Shown: one piece after another, positions 47,996-57,333 of the stretch
How positions within the stretch are numbered: position 1 is the stretch's first letter
Layout: each line of letters starts with the position of its first letter
Assembly: GCF_019139675.1 (NCBI RefSeq)
Contig: NZ_CP077077.1
Span: 868,001 to 932,000, forward strand
Reading direction: 5' to 3'
DNA from: Pseudomonas maumuensis
GTDB lineage: Bacteria > Pseudomonadota > Gammaproteobacteria > Pseudomonadales > Pseudomonadaceae
DNA length: 64,000 bases
The notes under the pieces: generated by a model
What the model saw: the letters and a program-made list of their open reading frames with translations, nothing else
The model's database searches: none
Told to the model about the DNA's origin: nothing
Translations under genes and position numbers: made by a program

Positions 47996-49054
47996 ATGAA
48001 CCACGCCCCGACCACCTACACCACCGACGCTGAACGCTGGCACGCCGTGCAGTCCCGCGACACCGCCGCGACCGGCCATTTCGTCTATGCCGTGCGCACC
48101 ACCGGCGTCTACTGCCAGCCCGCCTGCAAGTCGCGCCTGGCCAAGCGTGAGAACGTCGAGTTCTTTGCCGACCCCGGCCAGGCCGAGGCAGCCGGCTACC
48201 GCGCCTGCAAGCGCTGCAAGGCCGGGCAGGGCAGCCGGCGCACCGACTTGGTGGCCCGCGCCTGTCGCCTGATCGAGGCCAGTGAAACCGCGCCCAACCT
48301 CGACCAGCTCGGCAGCGAGCTGAACGTCAGCCCCTTCCATCTGCATCGCCTGTTCAAGGCCGAGACCGGCCTGACCCCCAAGGCCTACGCTTCGGCCTTC
48401 CGCGCCCAACGTCTGCGCCAGCGCCTGGATGCTGCCGACAGCGTCACCGAGGCCATCTACGACGCGGGCTACAACTCCAACAGCCGGTTTTACGAGAGCG
48501 CCGCCGAGCGGCTGGGCATGCGCCCGCGGGAGTACCGTGCCGGCGGCCAGGGGGCCACCATCCATTTTGCCGTGGCCCAGTGCTCGCTGGGAGCGATCTT
48601 GGTGGCCCAGAGCGAGCGCGGCATCTGCGCGATCCTGCTGGGTGACGAGCCCGAGCCCTTGCTCAAGGACCTGCAGGACAAATTCCCCAAGGCCCGGCTG
48701 ATCGGCGGCGATGACACCTTCGAGCGGCTGGTGGCCGAGGTGATCGGCTTCGTCGAGGCGCCGGCGCTGGGCCTGGCGTTGCCCCTGGATGTGCAGGGCA
48801 CGGCGTTTCAGGAGCGGGTCTGGCAAGCGCTGCGCGAGGTGCCGCCCGGGACCACGGTCAGCTACACCGACATCGCCGAGCGTATCGGCGCGCCCAAGGC
48901 CGTGCGGGCGGTGGCCCAGGCCTGCGCGGCCAACGCGATCGCCGTGGCCATTCCCTGTCATCGGGTGGTGCGCCGTGACGGCGACCTCAGTGGCTACCGC
49001 TGGGGCATCGAGCGCAAGCGTCAGTTGCTGGACCGAGAGACGGCACTCTCCTGA
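47996..49054 (+). CDS. ada: Ada: methyltransferase and AraC-type activator
   Basis: 352 residues. N-terminal Ada Zn-Cys4 domain (VYCQPACKSRLAKRENV; Cys40; CKRC), AraC-type HTH (PNLDQLGSELNVSPFHLHRLFKAETGLTPKAYA) and C-terminal MGMT domain with PCHR (Cys321). Cys40 accepts methyl from phosphotriesters to turn the protein into an activator; Cys321 repairs O6-methylguanine. AAGGAGAGG precedes ATG 47996. Confidence 0.96.
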   Translation: MNHAPTTYTTDAERWHAVQSRDTAATGHFVYAVRTTGVYCQPACKSRLAKRENVEFFADPGQAEAAGYRACKRCKAGQGSRRTDLVARACRLIEASETAPNLDQLGSELNVSPFHLHRLFKAETGLTPKAYASAFRAQRLRQRLDAADSVTEAIYDAGYNSNSRFYESAAERLGMRPREYRAGGQGATIHFAVAQCSLGAILVAQSERGICAILLGDEPEPLLKDLQDKFPKARLIGGDDTFERLVAEVIGFVEAPALGLALPLDVQGTAFQERVWQALREVPPGTTVSYTDIAERIGAPKAVRAVAQACAANAIAVAIPCHRVVRRDGDLSGYRWGIERKRQLLDRETALS

Positions 49055-49108
49055 GCGCGCGGACCGAGTAGAATTCACGCCCTGTCGAGTTGCGTAGAGG
49101 AACATTCG

Positions 49109-51511
49109 ATGAGGCGTGTCAGCCTTGACCGATTCTATGCGGGGATTTTCGCCCTGCTGTTGTGCCTGGCCGTCCCGGCCTGGGCTGCCCCGGCCACGCC
49201 GGCATCGCGCCTGGCCGTGGCCGAGCAGCAGGTGCTGGACGAGAACGCCAGCCTGGAAGAGTTGAGCGAACGACTCGACCAGATCCGCCAGGGCGTCACC
49301 AGTAACGCCAACGACGACCTGCTCGCGCAGTTGCGCCAGTCGGCCCTGCAGGTGCAACGCCAGGCCGATGTGCTGGCCACCCAGCGCACCGCCGACGTGC
49401 AGCGCCTGGACGACCAGCTCAACGTGCTCGGCCCGCCCATGGCCGAAGAGGCCGAGAGCCTGACGCGGCAGCGCAAGCAGCTCACTGACGAAAAGAACAA
49501 GGTGGTCGCCGAGCAGAAGGACGCCACCACGTTGACCCAGTCGGCCCGTGACCTGTCCACGCAGATCGTCAACCTGCGCCGCAGCCTGTTCAACTCGCAG
49601 ATCACCAGCCGCGCCGCCAGCCCGTTGAGCCCGGCGTTCTGGTCGAGCCTGATCCGCCCCACCGACGACGACGTGGCGCGCCTGCGCGACCTGCGCGGCG
49701 AGGTATCGGATGCCATGGCCAGCGCCTTCAGCGCCGAACACCGCTGGTTGTTCATCACCGCGCTGGTGGCGGCGGTGCTGGTCTGGACTCTGGTACGGCG
49801 GCTGCTGGAGCGCCTGTTGGCCGATGCGATGATCCGCTGGCTGCCTGAAGGCCGCCTGCGCCGCAGCGCCCTGGCCCTGAGCGTCAGCCTGGCCACGCTG
49901 GGCACCATCTCCGGCTCGGTGTCGCTGCTGCGTTGGGGCCTGGAGAGCAGCGCCGAACTGGGTACCGACCTCGCCAGCCTGACCAACCATATCCTGGCGT
50001 TGGTGATCTTCAGTGCCTTCATCTCGGGCCTGGGCCGCGCCATGCTGATGCTGCAGCGCCCGTCCTGGCGCCTGCCGCCGATCGCCGACGAGGTGGCCAG
50101 CGCCTTGGGCTGGTTCCCCAAGGTGCTGGCCCTGGCGTTGATGGTGCTGCTGACCCAGGAGCGCATCAACAGCGTGATCGGCACCAGCCTGGCGCTGACC
50201 CTGGCGACCAACGGCGTGACAGCGCTGGTGGTGTCGCTGCTGTTCGTCGTGGCGCTGCTGCGCTATCGCCGCGCCCACCGCCTGCACGACCTGGAACGCC
50301 CCAAGGGTCTGGCCGGGCTGATCCCGTTCGTGATCGTGGTGTGGGTGGCGGCGGTTCTGCTGACCCTGCTCGCCGGCTACCTGACGCTTGCCTACTTCCT
50401 CACCGCCAAGCTGCTGTGGGTCAGTGTGGTGGTGACCTGCGCCTACCTGCTGGTGACCGTGTTCGGCGACCTGTGCGAAACCCTGCTGTCGCCGCGCCAG
50501 CCTGGTGGCCTGGCGCTGGCCTCGGCGCTGGGCCTGCAGCAACGCCACCAGGCCCAGGCCAGCACGGTGCTGGCGGGCATCGGCCGCACACTGCTGCTGT
50601 TTGCCGCCGCGTTGCTGATATTCATGCCATCGGGCACCAGCCCCGGCGAGCTGCTGCTGAGCCTGGCGGACTGGGACGGCACCGGTGGCAAGGTGCTGGG
50701 CAACCTGAACATCGTGCCCCAGGACATCTTCCTGGCGGTGGCGATCTTCCTCGGTGGCTGGTTCGCCATTCGCGTGGTCAAGCGCTGGCTGAGCGAACGG
50801 CTGCTGCCGGAAACCGACATGGACGCCGGCATGCGCGCCTCGCTGGTGACCCTGGTCGGCTACCTGGGCTTCCTGTTCCTGGCCATGCTGGTGATGTCCA
50901 CCCTGCACATCAACCTGACCAGCCTGACCTGGGTAGTCAGTGCGCTGTCGGTGGGTATCGGTTTCGGCCTGCAGCAGATCGTGCAGAACTTCATCTCCGG
51001 CCTGATCCTGCTTACCGAGCGTCCGGTGAAGGTGGGTGACTGGGTGAGCCTGGCGGGTGTCGAGGGTGATATTCGCCGGATCAACGTGCGCGCCACGGAA
51101 ATCCAAATGTCCGACCGCTCGACGGTGATCGTGCCCAATTCGCAGTTCATCTCGCAGAACGTGCGCAACGTGACCATGGCCAATGCCCTTGGGGTGGTGG
51201 GCATCACCCTGACGCTGCCGCTGGAGACCGACCCTGCGAAAGTGCGTGAGGTGTTGCTGGCGGCGTACAAGGAGCACGAGTCGATCCTCGACGCGCCGGC
51301 CACCTCGGTGACCTTCAAGGACCTGACCAGCAGTGGCATGGTCATCGGTGTGAGCGGCTATGTCGCGTCGCCGAGGCAGGTATCGGGCACGCGCAGCGAC
51401 CTGCTATTCACCATTCTCGGGCGCTTGCGTGAAGAGGGCATCGCCCTGTCGTCGCCGGCGAGCATGGTGCTGGTGCAGGAGAACGTTCGCCAGGCCGACG
51501 AACCGGCATAA
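49109..51511 (+). CDS. MscS-family mechanosensitive channel (DUF3772 type)
   Basis: 800 residues. Signal peptide, periplasmic DUF3772 coiled coil (30-200), about 11 membrane helices, then the MscS pore and beta domain (GIGFGLQQIVQNFISGLILLTERPVKVGDWV, VRATEIQMSDRSTVIVPNSQFIS). Inner-membrane channel that opens on membrane tension, of the large K/Y-type. GAGGAA precedes ATG 49109. Confidence 0.92.
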   Translation: MRRVSLDRFYAGIFALLLCLAVPAWAAPATPASRLAVAEQQVLDENASLEELSERLDQIRQGVTSNANDDLLAQLRQSALQVQRQADVLATQRTADVQRLDDQLNVLGPPMAEEAESLTRQRKQLTDEKNKVVAEQKDATTLTQSARDLSTQIVNLRRSLFNSQITSRAASPLSPAFWSSLIRPTDDDVARLRDLRGEVSDAMASAFSAEHRWLFITALVAAVLVWTLVRRLLERLLADAMIRWLPEGRLRRSALALSVSLATLGTISGSVSLLRWGLESSAELGTDLASLTNHILALVIFSAFISGLGRAMLMLQRPSWRLPPIADEVASALGWFPKVLALALMVLLTQERINSVIGTSLALTLATNGVTALVVSLLFVVALLRYRRAHRLHDLERPKGLAGLIPFVIVVWVAAVLLTLLAGYLTLAYFLTAKLLWVSVVVTCAYLLVTVFGDLCETLLSPRQPGGLALASALGLQQRHQAQASTVLAGIGRTLLLFAAALLIFMPSGTSPGELLLSLADWDGTGGKVLGNLNIVPQDIFLAVAIFLGGWFAIRVVKRWLSERLLPETDMDAGMRASLVTLVGYLGFLFLAMLVMSTLHINLTSLTWVVSALSVGIGFGLQQIVQNFISGLILLTERPVKVGDWVSLAGVEGDIRRINVRATEIQMSDRSTVIVPNSQFISQNVRNVTMANALGVVGITLTLPLETDPAKVREVLLAAYKEHESILDAPATSVTFKDLTSSGMVIGVSGYVASPRQVSGTRSDLLFTILGRLREEGIALSSPASMVLVQENVRQADEPA

Positions 51512-51514
51512 GGC

Positions 51515-51567
51515 CAATCGCGGGGCAAGTCGTATCGGCGCACCGATGTGACTGGCCCCGCGATAGT
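51515..51567. repeat. REP-like inverted arms after the MscS gene
   Basis: CAATCGCGGGGCAAG and TGGCCCCGCGATAG are partial inverted REP arms, 4 bases after the stop. Confidence 0.5.
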
Positions 51568-51598
51568 GTTCTAAGTGATATCGCGAAAAGGCGACCAT

Positions 51599-51911
51599 GT
51601 GTTCGCCAATAGCCTTGCAGCGCTTATGAGATCGAGCGCCGCCCGCGCGGCGCATCGCTGGCAAGCCAGCTCCCACATTTGTTTCGGGCCAGTTATGCCT
51701 GCGCCGCCGCGGCTGTACGCCTTGTGGGTACGACGCGGTTTCAATATGGGCGCCACTGGTGTCCCACCTGTCTCAAGACATGCACCAAGGCGGACAGCGA
51801 CAACTTCACAGAACAGACTGGCCCGAAACAAATGTGGGAGCTGGCTTGCCAGCGATGCGCCGCGCGGGCGGCGCTCGATCTTGTAGGCGCTGCAAGGCAG
51901 TCGCCGAACAC
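51599..51911. repeat. 65-bp perfect inverted repeat with 123-bp spacer
   Basis: Left arm 51629-51693 and right arm 51817-51881 are exact reverse complements (65 bases), with imperfect extension to about 51599 and 51911. Each arm carries a REP core (GCTGGCAAGCCAGCTCCCAC) and the segment ATTTGTTTCGGGCCAG. The spacer (51694-51816) is unrelated to either arm and has no credible gene. The whole intergenic stretch 51512-51952 holds nothing else I can identify. Confidence 0.9.
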
Positions 51912-51952
51912 CTGCCTGCCTCCCCATTTCCTTAAATGGGACGCCTAAAAAA

Positions 51953-53383
51953 TCACCCCAAGCACCGCGTCACATGCTTCACCGACTGATATCCCGAAAG
52001 CCCCCAAGGCCCGAGCTCACGCCCGATCCCGCTGCCCTTGGTCCCGCCCCACGAGGTCTCGACGAACACCGCCTGCACCGAGTTGATCCACACATGCCCC
52101 ACCTCCAGCGCATCGGCGACGCGCTCGGCGCGTTCCAGGTCGGCGGAGCACACGGTGGCGACCAACCCGAAGCGGCTGTCGTTGGCCTGGGCGATGGCCT
52201 CGGCCTCGCTGCCGAAGCGCCGCGCGCACAGCACCGGGCCGAAGATTTCTTCGCCCCACAGGCGACTGCTTACCGGTACATCCACATACAACGTCGGGCT
52301 GACGAACCAGCCGTCGCGGTCCAGCGCGGTGCCGCCGGCCAGGCACTCCAGGCCTTCTTCGCGGGCGGTGGCGAAATAGCCGGCGACCTTCAGCCACTGC
52401 GCCTGGCTGGTCAGCGGTCCCATGTCCACTTCTTCAGATAGCGGGTTGCCCACGCGCAACGCCGCCAGTGCCGCCTGCAAGCGCGGCAGCAGGGCATCGG
52501 CGATGCCGTCCTGCACCAGCAGGCGCGAGGTGGCCGAGCACATCTGCCCGGCGTTCCAGGTGATGCCGGCGACGATCCACTCCACGGCCTGGTCGACATC
52601 GCAATCGTCGAACACCACGATGGCCGACTTGCCGCCCAGCTCCAGGGTCACTGGCCGGCACTGGGCCGCGGCGGCGCGCATCACCTGGCTGCCGACGCCG
52701 TTGCTGCCGGTGAACGACAGCTTGTCCAGGCCGTTGTGGCCGCTCAGCGCAGCGCCGGTCTCGGCCTTGCCGCCCACGATGTTCAGCACGCCGGCCGGCA
52801 GACCCAGCACCTCGGCGATCTGGCCGTAGGCCTGCTCGATCAGCGGGGTGATTTCGGAGGGCTTGAGCACCACGGTGCAGCCGGCCGCGAGGGCCGGGGC
52901 GAGCTTCCAGGCGCTGGTTACCAGCGGGAAGTTCCACGGCACGATCAGGCCGACCACGCCCACCGGCTCAAGGCGGGTGCGGGCGGTGAAGCCCGGCGCC
53001 GCCAGGGGCACGTCACGGTTTTTCGCCGGTAGCTGCTCGGCCAGGTCGGCGTAGTAGGCGAAGGTGGCGATGGCGTCGTCCAGGTCGATCTCGGCCTCGT
53101 GGCGCGGCTTGCCGTTGTTGCGCATCTGCAGGGCGATCAAGTCGTCGCGGCGCTGGCCCAGCTGTTCGGCGAAGCCGCGCAGGTAGTTGGCACGCTCGGT
53201 GGCGCTGACGGTCTTCCAGGACGTCAGGGCACGGCGCGCAGCGGCCACGGCCTGGTCGACCTGGGCGCTGCTGGCGGCCATCAGTTCGGCGAACGGCTGG
53301 CCGTCGGACGGGTTGTGGACAACGATGCAGTCGCTGCCCTGGCCTTCGACCCAGCGGCCGTCGATGTAGTGAGGAGTGGTCAT
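51953..53383 (-). CDS. Aldehyde dehydrogenase (NAD(P)-dependent)
   Basis: 476 residues. Catalytic Glu in VTLELGGKSAIVV and Cys in NAGQMCSATSRLL; PWNFPLVTSAWKLAPALAAG and NIVGGKAETGAALSGH support the ALDH fold. Closest in pattern to betaine-aldehyde or aminobutyraldehyde dehydrogenases. It follows the NCS1 permease by 13 bases in one operon. Substrate unknown; presumably an aldehyde derived from the permease cargo. Confidence 0.9.
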   Translation of the reverse strand: MTTPHYIDGRWVEGQGSDCIVVHNPSDGQPFAELMAASSAQVDQAVAAARRALTSWKTVSATERANYLRGFAEQLGQRRDDLIALQMRNNGKPRHEAEIDLDDAIATFAYYADLAEQLPAKNRDVPLAAPGFTARTRLEPVGVVGLIVPWNFPLVTSAWKLAPALAAGCTVVLKPSEITPLIEQAYGQIAEVLGLPAGVLNIVGGKAETGAALSGHNGLDKLSFTGSNGVGSQVMRAAAAQCRPVTLELGGKSAIVVFDDCDVDQAVEWIVAGITWNAGQMCSATSRLLVQDGIADALLPRLQAALAALRVGNPLSEEVDMGPLTSQAQWLKVAGYFATAREEGLECLAGGTALDRDGWFVSPTLYVDVPVSSRLWGEEIFGPVLCARRFGSEAEAIAQANDSRFGLVATVCSADLERAERVADALEVGHVWINSVQAVFVETSWGGTKGSGIGRELGPWGLSGYQSVKHVTRCLG

Positions 53384-53396
53384 GGTCGGATTCCAG

Positions 53397-54896
53397 TCAG
53401 GCCATTTCGGCAGTGGTCACGGGCTTTACCGGCGTGCTTTTGCAACGCACCCAGCGCGGGCCACGGGGGCCATACACGCCAGCCGGTTCAGGGAACAGGT
53501 TGAGCAGGATCAGGTACAGCACGGCGGCGATGCCGAGGGTCACCGGCAGGCTCAGGTCGATGCCGCCGGCGAGCTCGCCCAGCGGGCCGACGAACTGCCC
53601 GGGCAGGTTGACGAAGCACAGGCCAACCACCGCGCTGGGGATCCACGCGCCCATGCCGCGCCAGTTCCAGCCGTGGTCGAACCAGTAGTGGCCGCCTTGC
53701 TGGCCGCGGGTGAACACCTGCAGGTCGTCGGCATGGTAGAAGCCGCGACGGGTGATCAAACCGAGGATCATGATCACCATCCAGGGGCTGGTGCAGGTGA
53801 TGATCAGCACGGCGAAGGTCGACACGCTCTGCACCAGGTTGAAGGTGAAGCGGCCGACGAAGATGAAGCCGATGGCCAGCACACCGATCAGCAATGTGGC
53901 GGCGGCGCGGCTGAGCAGGCGCGGGAACACGCTGGACATGTCCAGGCCGGTGCCGTACAGCGCCGTGGTGCCGGTGGACATGCCGCCGATCACCGCGATC
54001 AGGCACACCGGCAGGAAGAACCAGCCCGGCGAAATCGCCAGCAGGCCGCCGACATAGTTGTTGGCGGCGATGTAGTCCGGTGCCTGGCTGGCCACCAGGG
54101 TGGCGGTGCATAGGCCGAACAGGAACGGGATCAGCGTGGCGGCCTGGGCGAGGATCACCGCCAGCATGATGCGCGACTTGGGCGTCTGGCGCGGGATATA
54201 GCGCGACCAGTCGCCGAGGAAGGCGCCGAACGACACCGGGTTGCTCATGGCCAGGATCGCCGCGCCGACGAATGCCGCCCAGAAGCCGGCCTGGCCGAGG
54301 TTGACGCTGCCGGCGTAGCCCGCATCGAAGGGGCCGGCGAAAGCGAAGATGCCCAGCAGGAACAGCAGGCTCGAGGCCCACACCGCAATCTTGTTGACCC
54401 ACAGCATGAAGCGGAAGCCGAAGATGCACACCACCAGCACCAGTATCGCGAACAGGCCATAGGCCAGGCCCAGGGTCAGGTCGGTTTCCGGCAGGCCGAC
54501 CAGGCGCTTGGCGCCGCCGACCAAGGCATCGCCGGAGCTCCATACCGACAGCGAGAAGAACGCGACGGCGGTCAGCAGTGACAGGAACGAGCCGACGATA
54601 CGCCCATGCACACCGAAGTGCGCGCCGGACGATACCGCGTTGTTGGTGCCGTTGAGCGCGCCGAACAGGCCCATCGGCGCGAGGATCAGCGCACCCACGC
54701 CGACGCCGAGCAGGATCGCCCAGACCCCGGCCTGGAACGACAGCCCGAACAGCACCGGGAAGCTACCCAGCACGGCGGTGGCGAAGGTATTGGCACCGCC
54801 GAAGATCAGGCGGAACAGGTCCAGCGGGGCGGCGTCGCGTTGATCGTCGGGGATCTGTTCGACGCCATTGGTCTCGATACCGGTCGAGTGGCTCAT
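53397..54896 (-). CDS. NCS1-family purine/cytosine-type permease
   Basis: 499 residues, 12 membrane helices, with the family's LGSFPVLFGLSFQAGVWAIL, GALNGTNNAVSSGAHFGVHGRI and FGAFLGDWSRYIPRQT. Proton- or sodium-coupled symport of nucleobase-like or hydantoin-like compounds. GGAG lies 8 bases before ATG 54896. Middle gene of the operon with ALDH and an NTF2-like protein. Confidence 0.9.
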   Translation of the reverse strand: MSHSTGIETNGVEQIPDDQRDAAPLDLFRLIFGGANTFATAVLGSFPVLFGLSFQAGVWAILLGVGVGALILAPMGLFGALNGTNNAVSSGAHFGVHGRIVGSFLSLLTAVAFFSLSVWSSGDALVGGAKRLVGLPETDLTLGLAYGLFAILVLVVCIFGFRFMLWVNKIAVWASSLLFLLGIFAFAGPFDAGYAGSVNLGQAGFWAAFVGAAILAMSNPVSFGAFLGDWSRYIPRQTPKSRIMLAVILAQAATLIPFLFGLCTATLVASQAPDYIAANNYVGGLLAISPGWFFLPVCLIAVIGGMSTGTTALYGTGLDMSSVFPRLLSRAAATLLIGVLAIGFIFVGRFTFNLVQSVSTFAVLIITCTSPWMVIMILGLITRRGFYHADDLQVFTRGQQGGHYWFDHGWNWRGMGAWIPSAVVGLCFVNLPGQFVGPLGELAGGIDLSLPVTLGIAAVLYLILLNLFPEPAGVYGPRGPRWVRCKSTPVKPVTTAEMA

Positions 54897-54983
54897 GGTG
54901 ATGCTCCAGCGCGAATGTTGTCGGCCGTCGGGCGGCCTTGTTGTGGGTGCGATGGCAGTGCGGCAAGGCCGCTTGAAAGGGGA

Positions 54984-55373
54984 TCAGGCCGGCGAGACGA
55001 CCGACAGGTGCTCATGACAGGCCAGCCAGCGGTCGCCGTGCAGACGGAAGACGATGGTCTCGCGTTCGTTCAGGTCGAGGGTCTCGCCGGCGACGCGCAG
55101 GCGCGTGGCCACGTCGTGCATGAAGATCGCCACGTCGCCCTGCAGGCTCACCTGGGCATTGCTCGACTCGCAGCCGAGCACGGCGAAACCGTCCGCCTGC
55201 CAGCTGGCCCAGAGGTCTTCATAGGCACGGCGTGACAGCAGTGGTTGCGGCACGGTGTGGAAGAGGAAGGTGGCGTCTTCGCTGAAGCAGGCGAAGTAGC
55301 GGGCGGTGTCGTTGCTGGCGAAGGCGGCGACGAGGTCGGCGGCGGCCTGCCGTACCTGGAGTGTCTGGTCCAC
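54984..55373 (-). CDS. NTF2-like (SnoaL-type) small protein
   Basis: 129 residues from GTG 55373 with GAGG 9 bases upstream. DLVAAFASNDTARYFACFSEDATFLFHT and the VAGETLDLNERETIVFRLHGDRWLACHEH pattern fit the SnoaL/DUF4440 cone fold. Such proteins act as isomerases, hydrolases or binders. First gene of the ALDH-permease cluster. Confidence 0.85.
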   Translation of the reverse strand: MDQTLQVRQAAADLVAAFASNDTARYFACFSEDATFLFHTVPQPLLSRRAYEDLWASWQADGFAVLGCESSNAQVSLQGDVAIFMHDVATRLRVAGETLDLNERETIVFRLHGDRWLACHEHLSVVSPA

Positions 55374-55592
55374 GGGAGTGGCCTCACGGTTTATTGTGAT
55401 TGTTGGTGAAGCGATTCTGGTGGGGGCGGGCGAGGGGAAGAATCGCTGTGGACAAATAATCAGTTCAGGAAATCGTGAACCAATGGGGTGCTGCGCTTTA
55501 CCCGGGTGTTGCCACTGGCTAAGGTGTCGGCAGCCTTGACTTCATCAAGGTTCAAGATCGTATTCACGCTTCCAGACTTGATGGACATTCCC

Positions 55593-56582
55593 ATGAGCCA
55601 GTATCAGCCGCCACTGACCGTGACACCGCGCATGCTGGCGCTTGTTGCCGATATCAGCGAAAAGGTGGGGGCTCTCACGGCCAATCGGGAAGTGGCGCTT
55701 ACCCCGCAACTGCGCCGGGGCAACCGCATTCGCACCATCCAGGCCTCGCTGGCGATCGAGAACAACACCCTGAGCGTCGAACAGGTCACTGCAGTTCTGG
55801 AAGGGAAGCGGGTACTCGGCTTGCCGCGTGAAATCCAGGAGGTGCGCAATGCCTTTGCCACTTATGAAGCGATGGGCGGCTGGCAGCCCGAGCGTCAGGC
55901 CGATCTGCTGGCTGCCCACAAGCTGCTGATGATGGGCTTGATCGACGACGCCGGTCAGTTTCGCCAAGGGGGTGTCGGTATCTATCGCGGCCAGCGCCTG
56001 TTGCACATGGCACCGCCTGCCAGTCGCTTGCAGCCGCTGATGCATGATCTGTTGCGTTGGTTGAGCGCCAGTGACTGGCACCCGTTGATCAGCAGTTGCG
56101 TCTTTCACTACGAGTTCGAGTTCATCCATCCCTTCGCCGATGGCAACGGGCGGATGGGGCGTCTGTGGCAGACGCTGATACTGAGCCGCTGGCGCCCGGT
56201 ACTCGCCTACTTGCCGGTGGAGTCGGTGATCTGTGCCCAACAGGAGGCGTACTACGGTGCGCTGGCGGCTGCGGATCAGGCTGGTGAGGCCACGCCCTTT
56301 GTCGAGTTCATGCTTCAGGCGCTAGGCCAGGCATTGGCCGAGGCGAGTGAGACCGACCAAGTAACCGACCAAGTAACCGACCAAGTAACGCGATTGCTGG
56401 ACGTTCTGAAACCGGGTGTCGCGCTGCGCGCCAATGAACTGATGGAGCGCCTCGGATTGTCTCACCGTCCGACCTTCCGAGCGAACTATCTCAAGCCTGC
56501 GTTGGCTGACGGTTTGATCGAAATGACCGACCCTGATGCGCCGCGCAGCCCGACGCAGCAATATCGCCGTGTCATAAGGTAA
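55593..56582 (+). CDS. Class II Fic protein with C-terminal wHTH
   Basis: 329 residues. The N-terminal inhibitory motif SLAIEN (52-57) and the Fic core HPFADGNGRMGR (179-190) are intact. A C-terminal wHTH (ANELMERLGLSHRPTFRANYLK) follows. Fic proteins transfer AMP or similar to target hydroxyls; the intramolecular inhibitory helix keeps class II enzymes quiet. A three-copy DQVT tandem (255-266) forms the linker. ATG 55593 has GATGGA 8 bases upstream. No antitoxin gene adjoins. Confidence 0.9.
   Translation: MSQYQPPLTVTPRMLALVADISEKVGALTANREVALTPQLRRGNRIRTIQASLAIENNTLSVEQVTAVLEGKRVLGLPREIQEVRNAFATYEAMGGWQPERQADLLAAHKLLMMGLIDDAGQFRQGGVGIYRGQRLLHMAPPASRLQPLMHDLLRWLSASDWHPLISSCVFHYEFEFIHPFADGNGRMGRLWQTLILSRWRPVLAYLPVESVICAQQEAYYGALAAADQAGEATPFVEFMLQALGQALAEASETDQVTDQVTDQVTRLLDVLKPGVALRANELMERLGLSHRPTFRANYLKPALADGLIEMTDPDAPRSPTQQYRRVIR
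56355..56390 (+). repeat. Three-copy 12-bp in-frame tandem repeat in the Fic gene
   Basis: GACCAAGTAACC occurs three times in tandem (last base varies), encoding DQVT x3 between the Fic core and the wHTH. The length is a multiple of three, so copy-number change keeps the frame. Confidence 0.9.
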
Positions 56583-56689
56583 CCGCTTGTGCAGGCCAGC
56601 CAGTTATCGTTGGCCGACTGACGGTCGGCCTTGTGCGTGTTGATTGCCTACGCTGGATACTCCCTACCCGCAAAGCAAGGAGTTCAGCC

Positions 56690-57310
56690 ATGGCGTTCCA
56701 ATACAAGCGATTGGACAAGAACAACGCTGCCGTCCTGCTGGTCGACCATCAGGCCGGCCTGTTGTCGCTGGTACGCGACATTGACCCGGACCGGTTCAAG
56801 AACAACGTGCTGGCGCTGGCCGACCTGGCCAAGTACTTCAAGCTGCCGACCATTCTCACCACCAGCTTCGAGACCGGCCCCAACGGCCCGCTGGTGCCCG
56901 AGCTCAAGGCGCAATTTCCCGACGCGCCGTACATTGCCCGCCCCGGCAACATCAACGCCTGGGACAACGAAGACTTCGTCAAGGCGGTGAAAGCTACCGG
57001 CAAGAAGCAACTGCTTATCGCCGGGGTAGTGACTGAGGTGTGCGTGGCCTTCCCGGCCCTCTCGGCGCTGGAGGAGGGCTTCGAGGTGTTCGTGGTCACT
57101 GACGCTTCCGGCACCTTCAACGAACTGACCCGCGACTCGGCCTGGCGCCGCATGGAAGCTGCCGGAGCGCAGTTGATGACCTGGTTCGGCGTGGCCTGCG
57201 AGCTGCACCGTGACTGGCGCAACGACATCGAAGGGTTGGGCACGCTGTTCTCCAACCACATTCCCGACTACCGCAACCTGATGACCAGCTACGACAAGCT
57301 GTCCAAGTAA
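56690..57310 (+). CDS. Isochorismatase-fold hydrolase (YcaC-like)
   Basis: 206 residues (E. coli YcaC 208). Catalytic Asp in LLVDHQAGLLSLVRD and Cys in GVVTEVCVAFPALSALEEG. Cysteine hydrolase fold with hydrolase or ring-opening activity; YcaC substrate is unknown. AAGGAG precedes ATG 56690. Confidence 0.9.
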   Translation: MAFQYKRLDKNNAAVLLVDHQAGLLSLVRDIDPDRFKNNVLALADLAKYFKLPTILTTSFETGPNGPLVPELKAQFPDAPYIARPGNINAWDNEDFVKAVKATGKKQLLIAGVVTEVCVAFPALSALEEGFEVFVVTDASGTFNELTRDSAWRRMEAAGAQLMTWFGVACELHRDWRNDIEGLGTLFSNHIPDYRNLMTSYDKLSK

Positions 57311-57333
57311 GTCTTGACTGGCGCCGTGAGGAA

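Noticed and set aside
47954..51277. 1107-residue minus-strand frame over ada and the MscS gene
   Set aside because: Gln/His/Gly-rich low-complexity sequence running across two well-supported plus-strand genes.
55593..56582. Fic-type toxin-antitoxin module
   Set aside because: The inhibitory motif is within the same protein and no small antitoxin frame precedes it.
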